Shown one piece after another: positions 49,604 to 62,244 of a stretch of DNA of 64,000 nt. The position numbers were made by a program, and so were the translations under genes. The notes under the pieces are model-generated. The model saw only the letters and a program-made list of their open reading frames with translations, had not been told where the DNA came from and made no database searches. Numbering within the stretch: position 1 is the stretch's first letter; each line of letters starts with the position of its first letter. Source of the DNA: Coniochaeta sp. PMI_546 (taxonomy: Eukaryota; Ascomycota; Sordariomycetes; Coniochaetales; Coniochaetaceae); contig MU271150.1 in NCBI GenBank assembly GCA_021432605.1, positions 2,232,001 through 2,296,000 on the forward strand, read 5' to 3'.

Positions 49604-51156
49604 TTAATTCTTAATTGCACTAGGTGCATACTCGGGCTTGGCCCGAGACGACTTGATGACCTCCTTCACCTTCTTCTCTGTGACATCCCAATCGTCTGGG
49701 CTAAGCTGGATGAGATCAATTCCATAATAGTTGGCGATCTGAGAGAGTGCGTCAAAGCTTTTGCGATCGTAGACGAAACTGATGCTGACACCGACTCGTC
49801 CAAATCGTCCTGTACGGCCGATCCGGTGGAGGTACGTCTCGGCGTCAGGCTCTCGGTCACCCGGGCCCTTCATGGGAATATCGTAGTTGATGACCATCGA
49901 GACGCTAGATACGTCGATGCCTCGAGCCAGGACGTTGGTAGTGATGAGGACTTTCGACCTCCCCGAGCGAAAGTCATCTAGTAGAGCATCACGGTTGGCA
50001 CCCTCGAAGGCACCGTGGAGGGCCGACACCTTGTGTCCATCTGCCTCCATGCGTCGTTGAATCTCATTTGCGCTTTCGCGCGTCTGAGTAGAGAGAGAAT
50101 TAGCCTGAGAGAAACGGATATAAAACATTGTGAGGCGTGAAAACATACCCTGACGAATATGACAGAGGAGCCGATAGTCATCAGACCGTAAAGCTTGCAG
50201 AGAACATCGTACTTCTTGTTCTCGTCCGGGCAATCCATATACATCTGCGATATACCCTTCACGGTGAGCTCTTGCTGACGCAGCTTCATCTGATGAGCAT
50301 TAGGCGCAAACCGCTCGGCATACGTCATGACCTTCTCGGGGAAGGTGGCGGAGAAGAGGAGGATCTGGATATTCTTGGGAAGCATGCTGGTTGCCAGTGT
50401 TAGAGTCCCTTTCCGTCATTCGCTGGCATCCTGAGCGGCGATAGGCTGAACTTACCTCTTCACGCGGACGCACTGGTCACCCAGACCTTGCTGGTCAAGC
50501 ATGTTATCGGCTTCGTCAATGACCAGAAGCTTCAGCTGCGACACATCGAACTGCCGACGTCTGATAAGATCCATGACCGTCCCCGGAGTGCCTACCACCG
50601 CGCTCGCCTTGACGCCCGTCTCCCGAGAAACGTTGCCGGGTATAGCGGCTTCGACGATAAGATCTGTGCAGAACTGGCCTATTGACTGGATGACACTCTG
50701 AATCTGTCGGGCAAGCTCGCGACTAGGAGCCAGAACGAGAGCCTGTGGTTGGGTAGGCTTCTTCAGGTCGATGCGCGACAGTACAGTCAGGACAAACGCA
50801 CCGGTCTTGCCAGTGCCTGACTGAGACTGGGCGATCATATTCTGGGGCGGGTTCGCAAGCATTAGAGGGAGCGCCTTCTCTTGGATCTTGGAAGGCTTCT
50901 TGTAGTTCATGGCCAGCAGACCGTCATGAATCTCCTTGGGAAGGCCCAGCTGCTCAAAGCTGGTAACAGAGTACAGGGGGCTCTCGGCGTCATTCTGAAG
51001 GTCGCCCAGTTTCACTTCAACGTCATAGTTGGATTCTATCAAACCAGAGCCGTTGGTGCTATCGACGGGAACCTGTGCTGTGGCCACTTCGCCGCTGGAA
51101 TCGCCTATGGGCTCAGCAGTCGCGGGCAAGGTTACACGATCGGCAAGGGCCGACAT
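49604..51156 (-). CDS. DBP5: DEAD-box ATP-dependent RNA helicase Dbp5 (mRNA export)
   Basis: Three exons (51156-50456, 50386-50149, 50083-49604) give 472 residues; the introns are 69 and 65 bases. All helicase motifs are present: Q motif (NYKKPSKIQ), I SQSGTGKT at about 111-118, Ia APSRELARQ, Ib GTPG, II DEAD at 214-217, [26 protein letters not shown] and [15 protein letters not shown]. The block after motif II ([16 protein letters not shown]) is specific to Dbp5/DDX19. Dbp5 acts on the cytoplasmic face of the nuclear pore, where Gle1 with inositol hexakisphosphate and Nup159 drive it to strip export factors from mRNPs. The start [10 protein letters not shown] is the first in-frame ATG. It is divergent from BZZ1. 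Confidence 0.97.
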
Positions 51157-52528
51157 GTTTTGTGATGTGAGGTATGTGTTGCAAGATTGAGGGAGATATC
51201 GCCGTCGAGGCTATCAGAAAGGCTTGGAAACCAGTGATTCGACGTGTATTGAGAGGTTGGGATGACGAACGGAGACACGACGGCAGGAGGGAAAGTCGAC
51301 GAAACGCGGTGGGATTTCGCGGGGTACCTAAGGTAAGGTGAGGTAGGTAGGTAAGGTATAAAGGAACCTTTGAGGAAAGGTCGACAGACTGACAAAAAGG
51401 TCCAAGCTTTCGACGGAAATACGCGTTTGGGAGAGTGGAAGAGAGTTGGGCCGCTTCAGATCGAGATTCCAATTCGAGAAGATGCTTGTGCTAACCTCAA
51501 AGATCTGGCTTGATACCAGGAAGGAAGGGCAAGATTCGACCTGACTTGTTGAACTTCGGGGCTTTTGATGGAAAGTTGCGAATATCGAGTAGTACCTTGC
51601 TGTTGCAGTGCTTTACTAAGGTGGGTAGGTACCTCTGGCATTTGATCCTCTTGGCGGGGAATGGTGGGGTAAACGCTTTGCAGCTGCCATCAAAATTTAA
51701 GGCCCCATGTTTCCAGGGTCGGGAGTATACCTAAGGTACAGTACACGTACCTTACCTTACCTTCCACTTTCCTCGACAAAATTCAGAGCTGACAAGTCTC
51801 GACTTAAGAGGTAAGGTACTTCGTACTCCGTGCAATTGTCCGCCTCTACGTGTAGTCCACCTTATTTCCTGCCCCGGTGAATGCTGAGAAAGATGAGCCT
51901 GAAAAACTTGATGTGAGGAGAGGCTCTTCTTGATGGATCGGCGGAGTGGCGTTGGAAGGAGCTGGAAGGAGCGACGCCTGGCAACTGGAAAAGAATGCCT
52001 TTACCACAGTACGGTACCTTAATGTAGAGCCTTGGACCATCTCAGGGTCCACCTGCATTATTACCTTAGCTAAGGTACACGGTACAGTCTACCTGTGTAC
52101 TTTGCACAGGTTCTTGTAGAAGTCTTGAATTTGCTACAGAGATGAGGGGTACCGTAACGATAGCCGCACCTGCAGAACTGTTGGAAGCAAGGCGCCCTGG
52201 ATCAGCGGGTCTACCTCAAGGTGCTTGAGCAAACAGGGCCACACCACAGTACTGCGCTACTGGAGGTCCCTTCTGTCTTACTTCTGGTAGCGCCGGTTTG
52301 CAGTGGCCGTCCCGTGTTCGGCCTGCTATCACTGCCCGTACATACCTTACCTTACATACATCCTCGCACAGACGAGCACCGTTACGCGTGGTTCGATCCA
52401 AGCTGGTACATCTGCTTACTGGGACCGTCCTGTTCGAATGTTAATCCGGTTCAGCTATCCTGCATGGTCACTCCCTGAGGACTGCACCTCGCGATAGGCC
52501 ATTCTGTCGAGCTTCTTGAGGTCTGATC
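51157..52528. promoter_or_regulatory. Divergent DBP5/BZZ1 promoter region rich in AGGTA/TACCT motifs
   Basis: This 1.37 kb interval separates two divergent start codons and holds the densest set of the dispersed motif: 51321-51358, 51617-51632, 51727-51764, 51808-51820, 52005-52086 and 52343-52358. Copies are in both orientations and often combine into GGTACCTT or AAGGTACC. No gene is supported between them. Confidence 0.6.
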
Positions 52529-54965
52529 ATGGCTTCGGCTGACGTTGCGCCGACCTTTGGCGCAGAACTCAAGGTAATCAATCCGTGTCAACGTATACTC
52601 TACTACCCCCATGGCTCTCGGTGGCTCTGCTAACCCGGCCGGCTCTACAGGATGGCTTCAAACCTGCCAACGCCTGGGTAGCCAGCGGCATCGCATGGCT
52701 CGAGGATATACAATCTTTTTATCGCGAGCGGAGTGTCATCGAAAAGGAATACAGCGCCAAGCTTAGTGCTCTGGCGAAGAAGTACTTCGAGAAGAAGGCC
52801 AAGAAATCGGCGACCTTGAGCGTAGGCGATACGCCGACAATGACTCCGGGCTCTCTCGAGAGGTGAGACTTGCTCGGACCCCCCTCCCCATGCTCAACAA
52901 CAGGACCCCCACGAGACTGACACGCCTATCCCTCACATAGCGCGTCCCTAACGACATGGACTACGCAGCTTACGACTCTAGAAGGCCGTGCCGACGAACA
53001 CGAGCGCTACGGCAACGACCTGATCAACAAGGTTGCTGAGCCCTTAAGACATGTTGCTCTACGATTCGAGGAGCTCCGGAAGCGACATTCCGACTACGCT
53101 GAGAAGCTGGAGAAAGAGAGGGACACCTCGTATTCTGACCTTCGCAAAGTCAAGGCGAAATATGACGCCGTATGCCAGGAAGTGGAAAGCAAGCGCAAGA
53201 AGGCCGAATCGTCATTCGACAAGGCCAAGTCACAAAGCGCTTTTCAGCAGCAGATGCATGAGATGAACAACGTCAAAAACACCTACCTGATTGCCATCAA
53301 CGTCACAAACAAGCAGAAGGAAAAATACTACCATGAATATGTGCCGGAGCTCATGGATAGCTTGCAGGATCTCTCCGAATTCCGCACGCTCAAACTCAAC
53401 GGACTATGGTCGCTTGCTGCGCAGCTCGAGGCGGGCATGCTGCAGCAAAGCTCCGGCCTCGTGGACCGCTGTACGCAGGAGATCAGCAGAAATTTACCTC
53501 ACCTCGACTCAATGATGTATATTCGTCACAATATGGGTGGGTGGCAGGAACCGCCGGACAAGGTTTTCGAACCGAGCCCCGTTTGGCACGACGACGATTC
53601 AATGGTGGTTGATGAAACAGCTAAGATATATCTGCGAAACGTGTTGAACAAATCCAAGGGACAGCTTGGGGAACTTCGCAGGGAAGTGGACAAAAAGCGG
53701 CGGGAGGTAGAAGCCGTCAAGCGTGTGAAGCAAAGGATTCGTGATGGCACAGAAAAGAAGGACGAGGTGGCTGTTGTCTCGCAGATCTTCGCCATGCAAG
53801 AGGATCTGCATCAGGTTGAGCGTCAGAGACTCACCGCTGAGGTGGAAACATCTACCATTACGGCCGCGGTCGGTGACGTTACTCTTGGGGCAAAGAACCA
53901 CAATTTCAAGTCCCAAACTTTCAAGATACCGACAAACTGCGACCTGTGCGGAGAGAGAATCTGGGGACTGTCGGCTAAGGGGTTCGACTGTCGGGATTGC
54001 GGCTACACCTGCCATAGTAAATGCGAAATGAAGGTGCCCGCCGAGTGCCCAGGAGAACAGACGAAAGAAGAGCGCAAAAAGTTGAAGCAAGAAAGGCAAG
54101 CAGCTGCAAACGCTCTGTTAAAACCGAGCGCCAATCCGCAAGACTCTGTGTCTGAGCTTCCTGCCTTGAGCCGCGAAAATACCATGAACTCGTTGAGTTC
54201 TGGCTACGCGGCCAGCGCTCAGAGATCAATATCTGGACCAATGTCTCCGACCGAGGAGGCAGCGCCGTCTGAACCATCCAGCACGCGCCCGACTAGCACC
54301 GTAACGTCCGGTGCTCCCCGGAAGAATCGTGTGGTCGCGCCGCCGCCGTCCACGTATATAAGTGAGCTTCCAGGAAGTACGCCCAACGGCGCAGGGACGA
54401 CACCTGGACCAGAGCAAAAGGCAAAGGTCCTCTATGCTTTCGAAGCCGGCGGGGACGGCGAGCTCAGCGTTCCCGAAGGACGGGAGGTAGTTGTGTTGGA
54501 GCCGGACAGTAAGTTACTAGACTAACCCTCTGCCGTCTCATCATTATTGTTGACTGACTCTGCTGTCCAGACGGAAGCGGCTGGATCAAAGTAAGAGCGG
54601 GATATAAAGAGGGTCTTGTGCCGACCGCATACTTGGAACTTTCCCCACTGGCACCTTTGGCTCCTCAGAACACGGGCCAGTCGACACGGCCGGCTTCAAC
54701 ATATTCCAACAGCGGATCCTCGATAGGCACAGCTGCTCCGTCTGTGAAGAAGAGGGGACCAGCAGTGGCGCCGAGACGAGGTGCTAAGAAGCTCAAATAC
54801 GTTGAAGCTCTCTATGAGTATACAGCTCAGAGCGAGGCAGAGCATAGCATGGCCGAGGGGGAGCGCTTTGTCTTGATAAAGGACGACCCTGGAGACGGCT
54901 GGGCTGAGGTAGAGAAAGGAGGCGTGATAAAGAGCGTACCTGCAAGTTACATACACGCGGTATAG
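52529..54965 (+). CDS. BZZ1: Actin-patch protein Bzz1 (F-BAR, C1, two SH3)
   Basis: Four exons (52529-52573, 52651-52862, 52941-54508, 54571-54965) give 739 residues; the introns are 77, 78 and 62 bases. The F-BAR domain spans about 1-290, with the FCH start FGAELK/DGFKPANAWVASG, then RERSVIEKEYSAKLSALAKK and a long coiled coil. A C1 zinc domain at about 406-456 shows the full HX12CX2CX13CX2CX4HX2CX7C pattern. Two SH3 domains follow, about 579-637 (KVLYAFEAGGDGELSVPEG, with its WIKV core across the last intron) and 682-739 (VEALYEYTAQSEAEHSMAEG, GDGWAEV). Bzz1 bends membranes and recruits Las17/WASP to activate Arp2/3 at endocytic sites. The proline- and serine-rich linker between C1 and SH3 is probably disordered. 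Confidence 0.96.
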
Positions 54966-56006
54966 CTAATCGGGCCACCCACAAAGTCACTCTTAGTAGC
55001 AGGTTCTTAGTGCGCCGAACGCATTCTTTGTCGGTGTCAACATATCGTCGCATTGGGGCCGTCCAGCAAATTCATGTGAAATGGAAGCTATACTTGCCTA
55101 AGTTTGCTGCCTCTCGGGCGCACACATCTTTGTGTGACTATCATTCTTTGATCGAACAATGAATGGCATGTCAACCGTTTGCATCCAACCTTCACGATGA
55201 GTTGCCGCAGGAGCTCTGGTGAGATTGTGTTGCCGCTTGAAGGGTTTTTCCCTCGAGCTCGATGATATCATTAAGCACTTCTAGATCGTAGGTAGGTCGT
55301 AGTAGGAAGATAGCTAGTGAGTGCCTTCACCAATTTTTTGAATATGGGAGGCGATGGCACGGAAGTCAAGCATTCGTCTCCTCGCCGACACGGAGATTTA
55401 GACGCTTGCGGCAATTCCAGTGATGGGAGACTTGACCAAATCTTGTACATGCGTGTACATGCGTGAACCTTGGATGGATGAGTTGTCGTTGCGTTGTCGA
55501 CTTAATTGTTGGCGTTGCGAAGCTCAATCCAGCCTTAGCGCAATACAGTATACTTCAACAAGCAACGCTGCGCAGTGTTGATCTCTTGTTGTTGGAGCAC
55601 AGACCAAGTAACAAGCTGCATAAGGTACTAAGGTATGTAACCTCACAAGGTACCGTGGTGAACCCTGTAGACTTTTCGAGCGTCAACAAGATCCAATTAA
55701 TTCAAGGCCGCAGCATCTCGACTTCCGCCTTCCGCTGCTTTGGCAAGCAGGGGAAAAAACGAGGTATTAACTCACTTCTTCCCATCCATCTTTCTATCTC
55801 GACTTCCCGCATCTTGGCGGTGTGTGCATCTCTGGTTTCTCGAGACTTGGCCATGTATTTGATTGCGTGCCAGAGAAAACGCATCTAAAGCTACCTCCCT
55901 ACCTCATCCTCACCACCGTTCCGATTGCGATTACCTCTAAGATCAGCTCGCCGCTCGCCGTATTCTCCTGCTCACCATCACCGCAAACCTCATCCACGTC
56001 GCGGCC
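54966..56006. other. 1 kb spacer between BZZ1 and NUP133
   Basis: It holds the BZZ1 3' region and the NUP133 promoter. AGGTA motifs lie at about 55622-55656. Frames at 55463-55888 (+) and 55702-55884 (-) overlap and lack any signature; I do not call them. Confidence 0.5.
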
Positions 56007-59000
56007 ATGTTCTCGCCCGCAGTGCACGAGAGCGGCCCTGCCAAGGGTACGCGTAGCAGTCGGCGACGGCAGCGACCCGTGAGCTCCGACAGCTTAGTCC
56101 AGCAGCCAAAAGCCAAACGACAACGAGTTCCTCTTTCCGAGACCACCTTCGTCAACCCAGAGGCGCCACCGGAGATGTTCGATGTCAAGTCTGACAAACT
56201 CGACATTCTGGGAATGAAACGCGACGGGTTTGACAACCGCACACCTGCTCGTAAGGAGCTGAGCGTCCGTTCCAAGAAGCCAAAAGCTGGGGAGAGGGTG
56301 AGCAAGGGAGACGGGAGCGTAGTATTGGTATGTTCTTATTGGGTATCCCAAGACAATGCCTCTGTCATGATACCGAGGACGGACTGACTCCAAATGCAGA
56401 CAACGAACACGGCATATACGGTTAGCAAGCTTCCAGCTCTGCCTGATCGTATTCGGGCAGATTCACAGAGTACGTCTTGGAGTGTGTACTTGCGACGCGA
56501 TGGCCTTACTGACCGGTCTGCAGACAAACAGCATGGCGCAATCTTCTCATCCAACGGATATGCACTTACACTCACCCATACACACGCCATTGTTTGGCCG
56601 TATACCTCGACGACACCGTCCCCCGAAACGTTCACGTTTGCATTGCCCTATCCCTCAAAGCATGCATCCGACCCTCTACCACTAGGCACCCTTGTATCCC
56701 CATCCGCATCGTCCGAAGAGCCTGGACTACTCGTTGTGATGCCGGTCAGCGGCAAGATCGCGTACTGGGAGTCTATCTCCAGTGCTGCAACTCTCGACTT
56801 CATTCGCCAACAACGAACGGGTGTGGAGGACGCTATTCACGGCATGTCCTCGGGAGAATACGTGGTACAACTCGTCAACGCTGAATCCGCTGGCTTTGTG
56901 CTCGCTTTCAGCACTGGTCGACTAGCGTATATGAGCGTCAGGGACAGCCAGGGCCGACCAGCCATCTCCGTTCAGTTCCTTCGAAGTGGACTTGGCGGTT
57001 CCGGTGGTGGTTTCCTTGGGAGTCTACGTCATGCCCTTAGCACCTCATCCTTGAGAGGCGACCTAGCGGCGGTACATGCAAGTCACGGCGCCAAGGTTGG
57101 AGAACGGACAATAGTTGCAGCAACGTCGAAAGGGAAACTGCATGCATGGCGGCTGCATCGCGGAGGACATCATGAAGCCTTTGCAGAAGTCGATATCCGC
57201 GAGTCCCTAGTTGAAGCAGCCGAGAAGACAGGTGCACAAACACCAGCGGATGTGTTCGAGGTGATCGATTTCGCGTTCGTGCCCCGTGGCGTGGACAAGA
57301 GATATCGAGACATGAGCAGGCTCAGCGATGCTCTATCCTCCGAAGACGACTCTCTGCAGCATCTATTACTCTTGGTATCATTCGGAGGCAGGCGTAATCA
57401 GCAATATTCTCTCGTTGAGGTTGTTCTCTCGACTGGAGCGTTCGAGATCGGTATGGTGCGACCACTCACATCGTACAGCACACCCATCAGGACTATGGCG
57501 CCGGTCAGGCCTCGAATCTACCTACCGAGGCCTGCTCTGGTTGCCTTCGTTGTGTTCGATCGTGCTGTAGTCGTCACTTCACTGGCTTCGCCGCCGGACT
57601 CCCCAGAGTCCCAACTGCAGGAGGAAAGTCGCGTATTTCCAGCCACATTCGAGGACGTCGTCGACTTCCGTGATGAAGATGTGCTGGAGATTGTGGGATC
57701 TGGCATGGAGGAACCATTGCCCAGCACTTACACTTCTGATGAGTTACGTGCCCATAGGCACAAGACGAAGAACCCCACGACTGTGCTTCTGGTTCGAGGT
57801 GTCGGAGTTGTTCGCCTGGCTATTGCTGACATTGATCGATTCGTCAGCGACAAACCCCCAGCTGTGACCGCAAAAAGTAAACTTGAGCAAGCGGTTTTCT
57901 TCGGCATCAAGGATGACAACCCCTTGGTATTCGAAGGCCGGAGAAATCTACTATTTTCCAACAAGGAGATTGGCGACGCAGCAGTCCAACTAAGCCATGA
58001 GATTGTGAGCTCCAAAACACCCTTCATCACGAATCTACCTGCCTCATTGGAGAGTAACATGCGAACTCGTCTCAACTACCTAGAGAAGTTGATATCACAT
58101 CTGAACGTTCTGAAGGTGGATGTCGATCAGCGGTCGCGCTGGTTACTTCTCTGGAACGCCGAGAAGATGACCGTGGCTACTCTGATCTGGAAACAGCATG
58201 AGAAGTTTCTCACTCAGCGGCCTGATGGAGACAAGAAGACTGTTGTATCGGAGACAGCAGTCTACATCAATGAGCAGCAAAAGACGGAGCCCAATCCAGC
58301 CATCGGTGAGGTAGACCCAGTTCGACATTGGTTTATTCACGATGTCTGGCGGCTCGATATCTTTGTGGCTTGGGGATACCAAATAATCAAGTACGCATAT
58401 ACAGAACGCCTTACCGACAATGCCGGCATCACCCGCTTGATCTATGAAGCTGTCACAATCAGTAACCTTGCGCTGACCGAAGCACTTCGTTACCGCGAGA
58501 AGCACTCGCCCATATACGGTGTTAAGTCGTGGTCTGCTGGCGCTGGCATTCCCGAACCTTGGAATGCGACGCACTTCATAACCAACAATCTGAAGCGGTT
58601 GGTGGAGTTCTGCTACACGTGGCTGGATCAGTTCTATCTCCAGGATTCGGGCGAAGACGTGGACCCTTCGCTTCTAGAGTCTGTGCGCGGACAACTACCG
58701 GCTCTAACGAACGCTTACCTCACCTCGCTACAACAATACGCCCGATGGGCCGAATCGAGCGGCGACGACCAGATCAGGGGCTACGGCAAAGTATGCAGTG
58801 ACGCGCACAAGAGCGACTCATACATTAAAGTCTTGAAGCTGAAAGACTATGGGCTTTGGCGTGAGGCTGTTGAACTGGCCGAGGAGAACAAGTCCTTTGA
58901 TGCAATGGCCAGACTCTTAGTCGAGCATGTCCACGACACCAGACAGCAGGCCACGACCAGGGCAATTCCTACAAACGAAGCTCATTCGGAGGTTGCAGCC

Positions 59001-60293
59001 ACAGAAGAACAGATTGGCAACCTCTTTGACAAATATGGCCAGGACTTTGCCTTTCCGGCGTACGAAGTCTTGCTGGAAACCAGTGGTATACAGGCTGTAT
59101 TAGACTTCCCTTACGATAGGAGGGGTTATGCGACCGAGTTCCTGCGGACGAAGCCGGAGCTTGCCAAGATATCATGGATCAATGATATTGAGCGGGAAAA
59201 CGACATTGACCGTGCCGCGGACACGCTGCTAGATCTCGGCCTCACCCGTGAGCAGCAGGTGTGGAACAAGAAGATCGAACTGAGCCTAGGCAAACTGGCA
59301 CTCTTGGCCGAGGAGGAGACGCTTGTGACGCAAGGCAGCGTCAGCAACGGCGCGGATGACCGTGAATCGAAGACCACAAGCAGTCTTGAGAGGGTCAACC
59401 GGGAGTTGGACATCATCAAAGTCCAAGATTGCCTCTACAAACAGATCCTGCCATCGATCACTCTCGCTATCGATGAGAACGCCGAGGTAGAGCTCGCTTT
59501 GAAAGCCCATGGTGGCTTGATTCCGAAAAAGCAGAAGGTGCTCGCGGACATTTTCGAAGATGCAATGTTCCGTCTTATCAAACATGAGGCACTCGATGCC
59601 TTCAGTTTGATCGACCTTCTTACCTTATCGTATCTCAAGCCTGAACATGTCGATGAGATTGGGGACCAATTCTATCTCGCGTTGCGAGTCGCCACATGGG
59701 GGCTTAAGGGCGAGGACCGGAGGAATGCGGAGCGCCTCATCTGGCGACGTTGCTATCTCCGCGATGACTGGAAACAGGTGAACGAAACGAACAATAAGGC
59801 AGACATAGACCAGCTCGAGGCCGTCGGAGCGACCGCAGCTTATTCGGCTATGTTTGCCATTGCAGCGCATCGTAAGTCTACCGGCCCCAGTGAGACTGTC
59901 ATTTTGGCCGTCACTGCAGCAACTAATTCCTTTTTCTCTGCATCAGACAAATCGGACGAGTCATTTTACCCGGTTCTAAAACCATCCGAAGTGGTTGGCG
60001 TATTCACAAACCATGTTGACCGTCGTTTCAACGACATGGACGAGAATTTCCGCAACAAGCTTGTCGACGCCATGAAATGGGAAGACTCGAGATTGCGAGC
60101 GTACATTGAGAAGCACCAACTCGATTCGTGGCACAGGACTGTACTGGAGGAAGCGGAAAGGACAGTGGCACGGGAGTACGATCTACGAACTCGAGCTCAA
60201 GCAGCTTCTTCGTCTACGAGTGGCTGCCTGAACAGCGATGGCGTAGTGAAGGGTGTGCATCGACAGGCAGACGAGGTTGAGAAGCTGCTATGA
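56007..60293 (+). CDS. NUP133: Nucleoporin Nup133 (Y-complex of the nuclear pore)
   Basis: Four exons (56007-56327, 56400-56469, 56524-59871, 59947-60293) give 1361 residues. Introns of 72, 54 and 75 bases have GTATGT, GTACGT and GTAAGT donors; the last two introns are multiples of three and contain no stop. After a basic, disordered N-terminus (SSRRRQRPVSS), residues about 110-560 fit the Nup133 beta-propeller (GAIFSSNGYALTLTHTHAIV, VVEVVL-type strands, FEDVVDFRDEDVLEIVGSG). The rest is a helical solenoid (for example GLWREAVELAEENKSFDAMA and AVLDFPYDRRGYATEFLRTK), as in the Nup133/Nup155 C-terminal family. Nup133 sits at the stalk tip of the Nup84 Y-complex and helps assemble the pore scaffold; its propeller senses curved membrane in other species. 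The assignment to Nup133 rather than Nup157/170 rests on length and architecture. Confidence 0.9.
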
Positions 60294-61222
60294 GTTAGCG
60301 GCTGGGTGGGTTGACAATGCAAGAGACTGAAGCGAATGATTGCAGCATTAGCAGATGTGACGGTCAACCTGAGATCAAGTCGCCGTTCCGCGGCGTTCTT
60401 TTGACCGTAGGTGGTTGGGCCAAGGATTTGTACTAGTATCGTGGCGCATTGTGTTTATATAAGGTAGTCTTCCAGTCTTTCGACAATTGGACCTCAAGGG
60501 GTAGTGCTTGCCACCCGTTTTGTACCTGCCTTACGTTACCTTAAGGTACCTAACGTATGTGACCAGCGAGCGGGTTGCGGTGCTTAGGATTTGGCATTGC
60601 ATAGGTCGATATCCCTAGGACCATCACCGGTAATTTTTGTGAAGGCAAATCACCTTGTAAGCTGTGAACAAGCCACTCTAAGTCAAAGCCACTCTACTTT
60701 AGTCATCTTCGAGGATCCAATGCCTCTCTGATCACAAATCATGTAATTGTCACATTGTCGGCGAGTATGTTTCACCTCTTAACATTAAGGAAGTCAAATG
60801 TTCTAGTGTACACACATCATCACCTCGTCCTGAAATCTGAACCAAGCCGCAATGCCAGACGCATCGGCTAACCACTTATCACCAGACAAGGACCTCGAGG
60901 TCAAATGCTTGTACACAGATACTCATAAAGTCCTCCGGTCTGGGTTTGTATATGTGACAGACCATTAGAATAGCGGCGTAATGTACGGCTCTACCCTCGC
61001 GCGTATGCATTCAGGCCGCAGTACTTCCATATTCATATGTGAAGACAAGCAGTCCTGCTACGGCGCGGCGACGATATAAGAGTTCGCTGGACAGCATGAT
61101 TCCAAGCATTCCGAGCTTTGGAATCGATGACTACAGGATCTCCGGTCTGTGAGCTCAGCCTTCCGCGTTGATCCTGTGTCGAGCCGGAAGGAACGAGGGT
61201 GAAGGTCGCACGTGCTGGCAGG
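60294..61222. other. 0.9 kb convergent spacer
   Basis: It lies between the 3' ends of NUP133 and the DMAC1-like gene. It contains the palindromic motif at 60532-60557. No frame worth calling was seen. Confidence 0.5.
60532..60557. repeat. Imperfect palindrome around TACCTTAAGGTA
   Basis: The 12-base core TACCTTAAGGTA (60537-60548) is a perfect palindrome. It is flanked by TACGT on the left and ACGTA on the right, with four extra bases on the right side. It is the clearest single copy of the dispersed AGGTA motif family. Confidence 0.85.
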
Positions 61223-61612
61223 TTATTTTACAAATCTCCATATACCCAACCAGGCCAGACCAAGCGAGATACCGGTGATGCCGAGTTTCCGGCTCCTCAT
61301 GCCAAACATGGACCTCTTGGCTATGATCTGGGCCTTGTTTCTCTCCAGTTGAGATGTGCCCGAGAGGTAACTGTAAGCAGCGAGCCCCAGGAACGCTCCG
61401 CTACCTAGACCTTGAGTCAGCATATGAAAAAAGAAAGAAAGAAAGAAAATCCCTGGATCCGGCCGTGCTTTCGAGTTGCTCAAAGGTAGTGACAGTTACG
61501 CACCCACAATCCTGCATGGTAGGCAGTCCTCTCCTCGGTCCTGCTTCAGCAGATCGTCCAATTTCTCTGGCTTGTCCAGGGCATAGATCGAAGGGATTTT
61601 GTCTCCGGCCAT
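61223..61612 (-). CDS. Small mitochondrial membrane protein, DMAC1-like (DUF4536)
   Basis: Two exons (61612-61504, 61404-61223) separated by a 99-base intron (donor GTGCGT, CTGAC branch, CTAG acceptor) give 96 residues. The first exon reads MAGDKIPSIYALDKPEKLDD and ends in the family's cysteine pair (EDCLPCRIVG, Cys30 and Cys33). The second encodes two membrane helices around SGAFLGLAAYSYLSG and LGITGISLGLAWLGIWRF with a short basic loop. This fits the DMAC1-like family; human DMAC1 helps assemble the distal membrane arm of complex I, and fungal members are uncharacterised as far as I know. A (GAAA)n run at about 61427-61449 lies in the intron. The longer uninterrupted frame seen in exon 2 reads into the intron and lacks the CxxC segment. 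Confidence 0.82.
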
Positions 61613-62244
61613 GTTGGATGACACCGCGGCTATCGATTGTGACTCCCTTGGCTACCGTTGGTGCTTGATAGGTTAAGACGCTTTCACAATCCTGCAAAAA
61701 CCTCGCTCGCGACAGACGACCTTTGAGACCTGGAAGGTTCAGACGTGAGCGCAGTGCCAACCTGGAAGTCTTGAAGATTGACGCAAGGCACCGTGCAAAG
61801 GTCCGTGTTCCCGACTGTGTCAGGGTGGACTCCACTTCCAAATAAGGTAGACACCCACCCGATGCCAATATCATAGTAAGAGTCTACAGCCAATCAGGAC
61901 ACTGCCCGGGCGCTGCTTGCTTCTGTCTCACGTTCGACCTGTGCCACCTTCCCTTCGGAAACTTTTCGACGAGCTTCACCTTCCTTTCCATACAACCGCA
62001 TCTGCATCTCAGTTGAGTGATTCCCAGGTGTTCTTCATTACCATTATCAGAGTTGCCTGTGTCAAGCCTTACAACACCATATTTACAAACCGTTGCAAGT
62101 TCAATACGTCTCCGAGGAGACACGCTTTTTTTTTTGCCCCGTCAATCATCTGTTCCGGACGACTTTGTCCCTCGAAATCAGCGTCAAGCTTTCTCAACCA
62201 ATCCGTCGACGAAGAGCGACTTATCACCACCTGCCATTGTCGTA
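61613..62244. promoter_or_regulatory. Divergent promoter between the DMAC1-like gene and the SR-protein gene
   Basis: These 632 bases separate two start codons on opposite strands and must serve both. The right part is a C/T-rich leader with a T9-10 run near 62127. Frames here overlap on both strands and were not called. Confidence 0.55.

Noticed and set aside
52391-52420. GGTTCGATCC considered as a tRNA T-loop
   Set aside because: The flanking bases do not form a T-stem and no A box or acceptor stem is present. No tRNA or 5S rRNA gene was seen anywhere in the window.
53599-54277. - strand frames inside BZZ1
   Set aside because: Antisense shadows of a well-supported gene.
55463-55888. 141-codon + strand frame upstream of NUP133
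   Set aside because: No signature, overlapped by a - strand frame, and located where a promoter and leader are expected.
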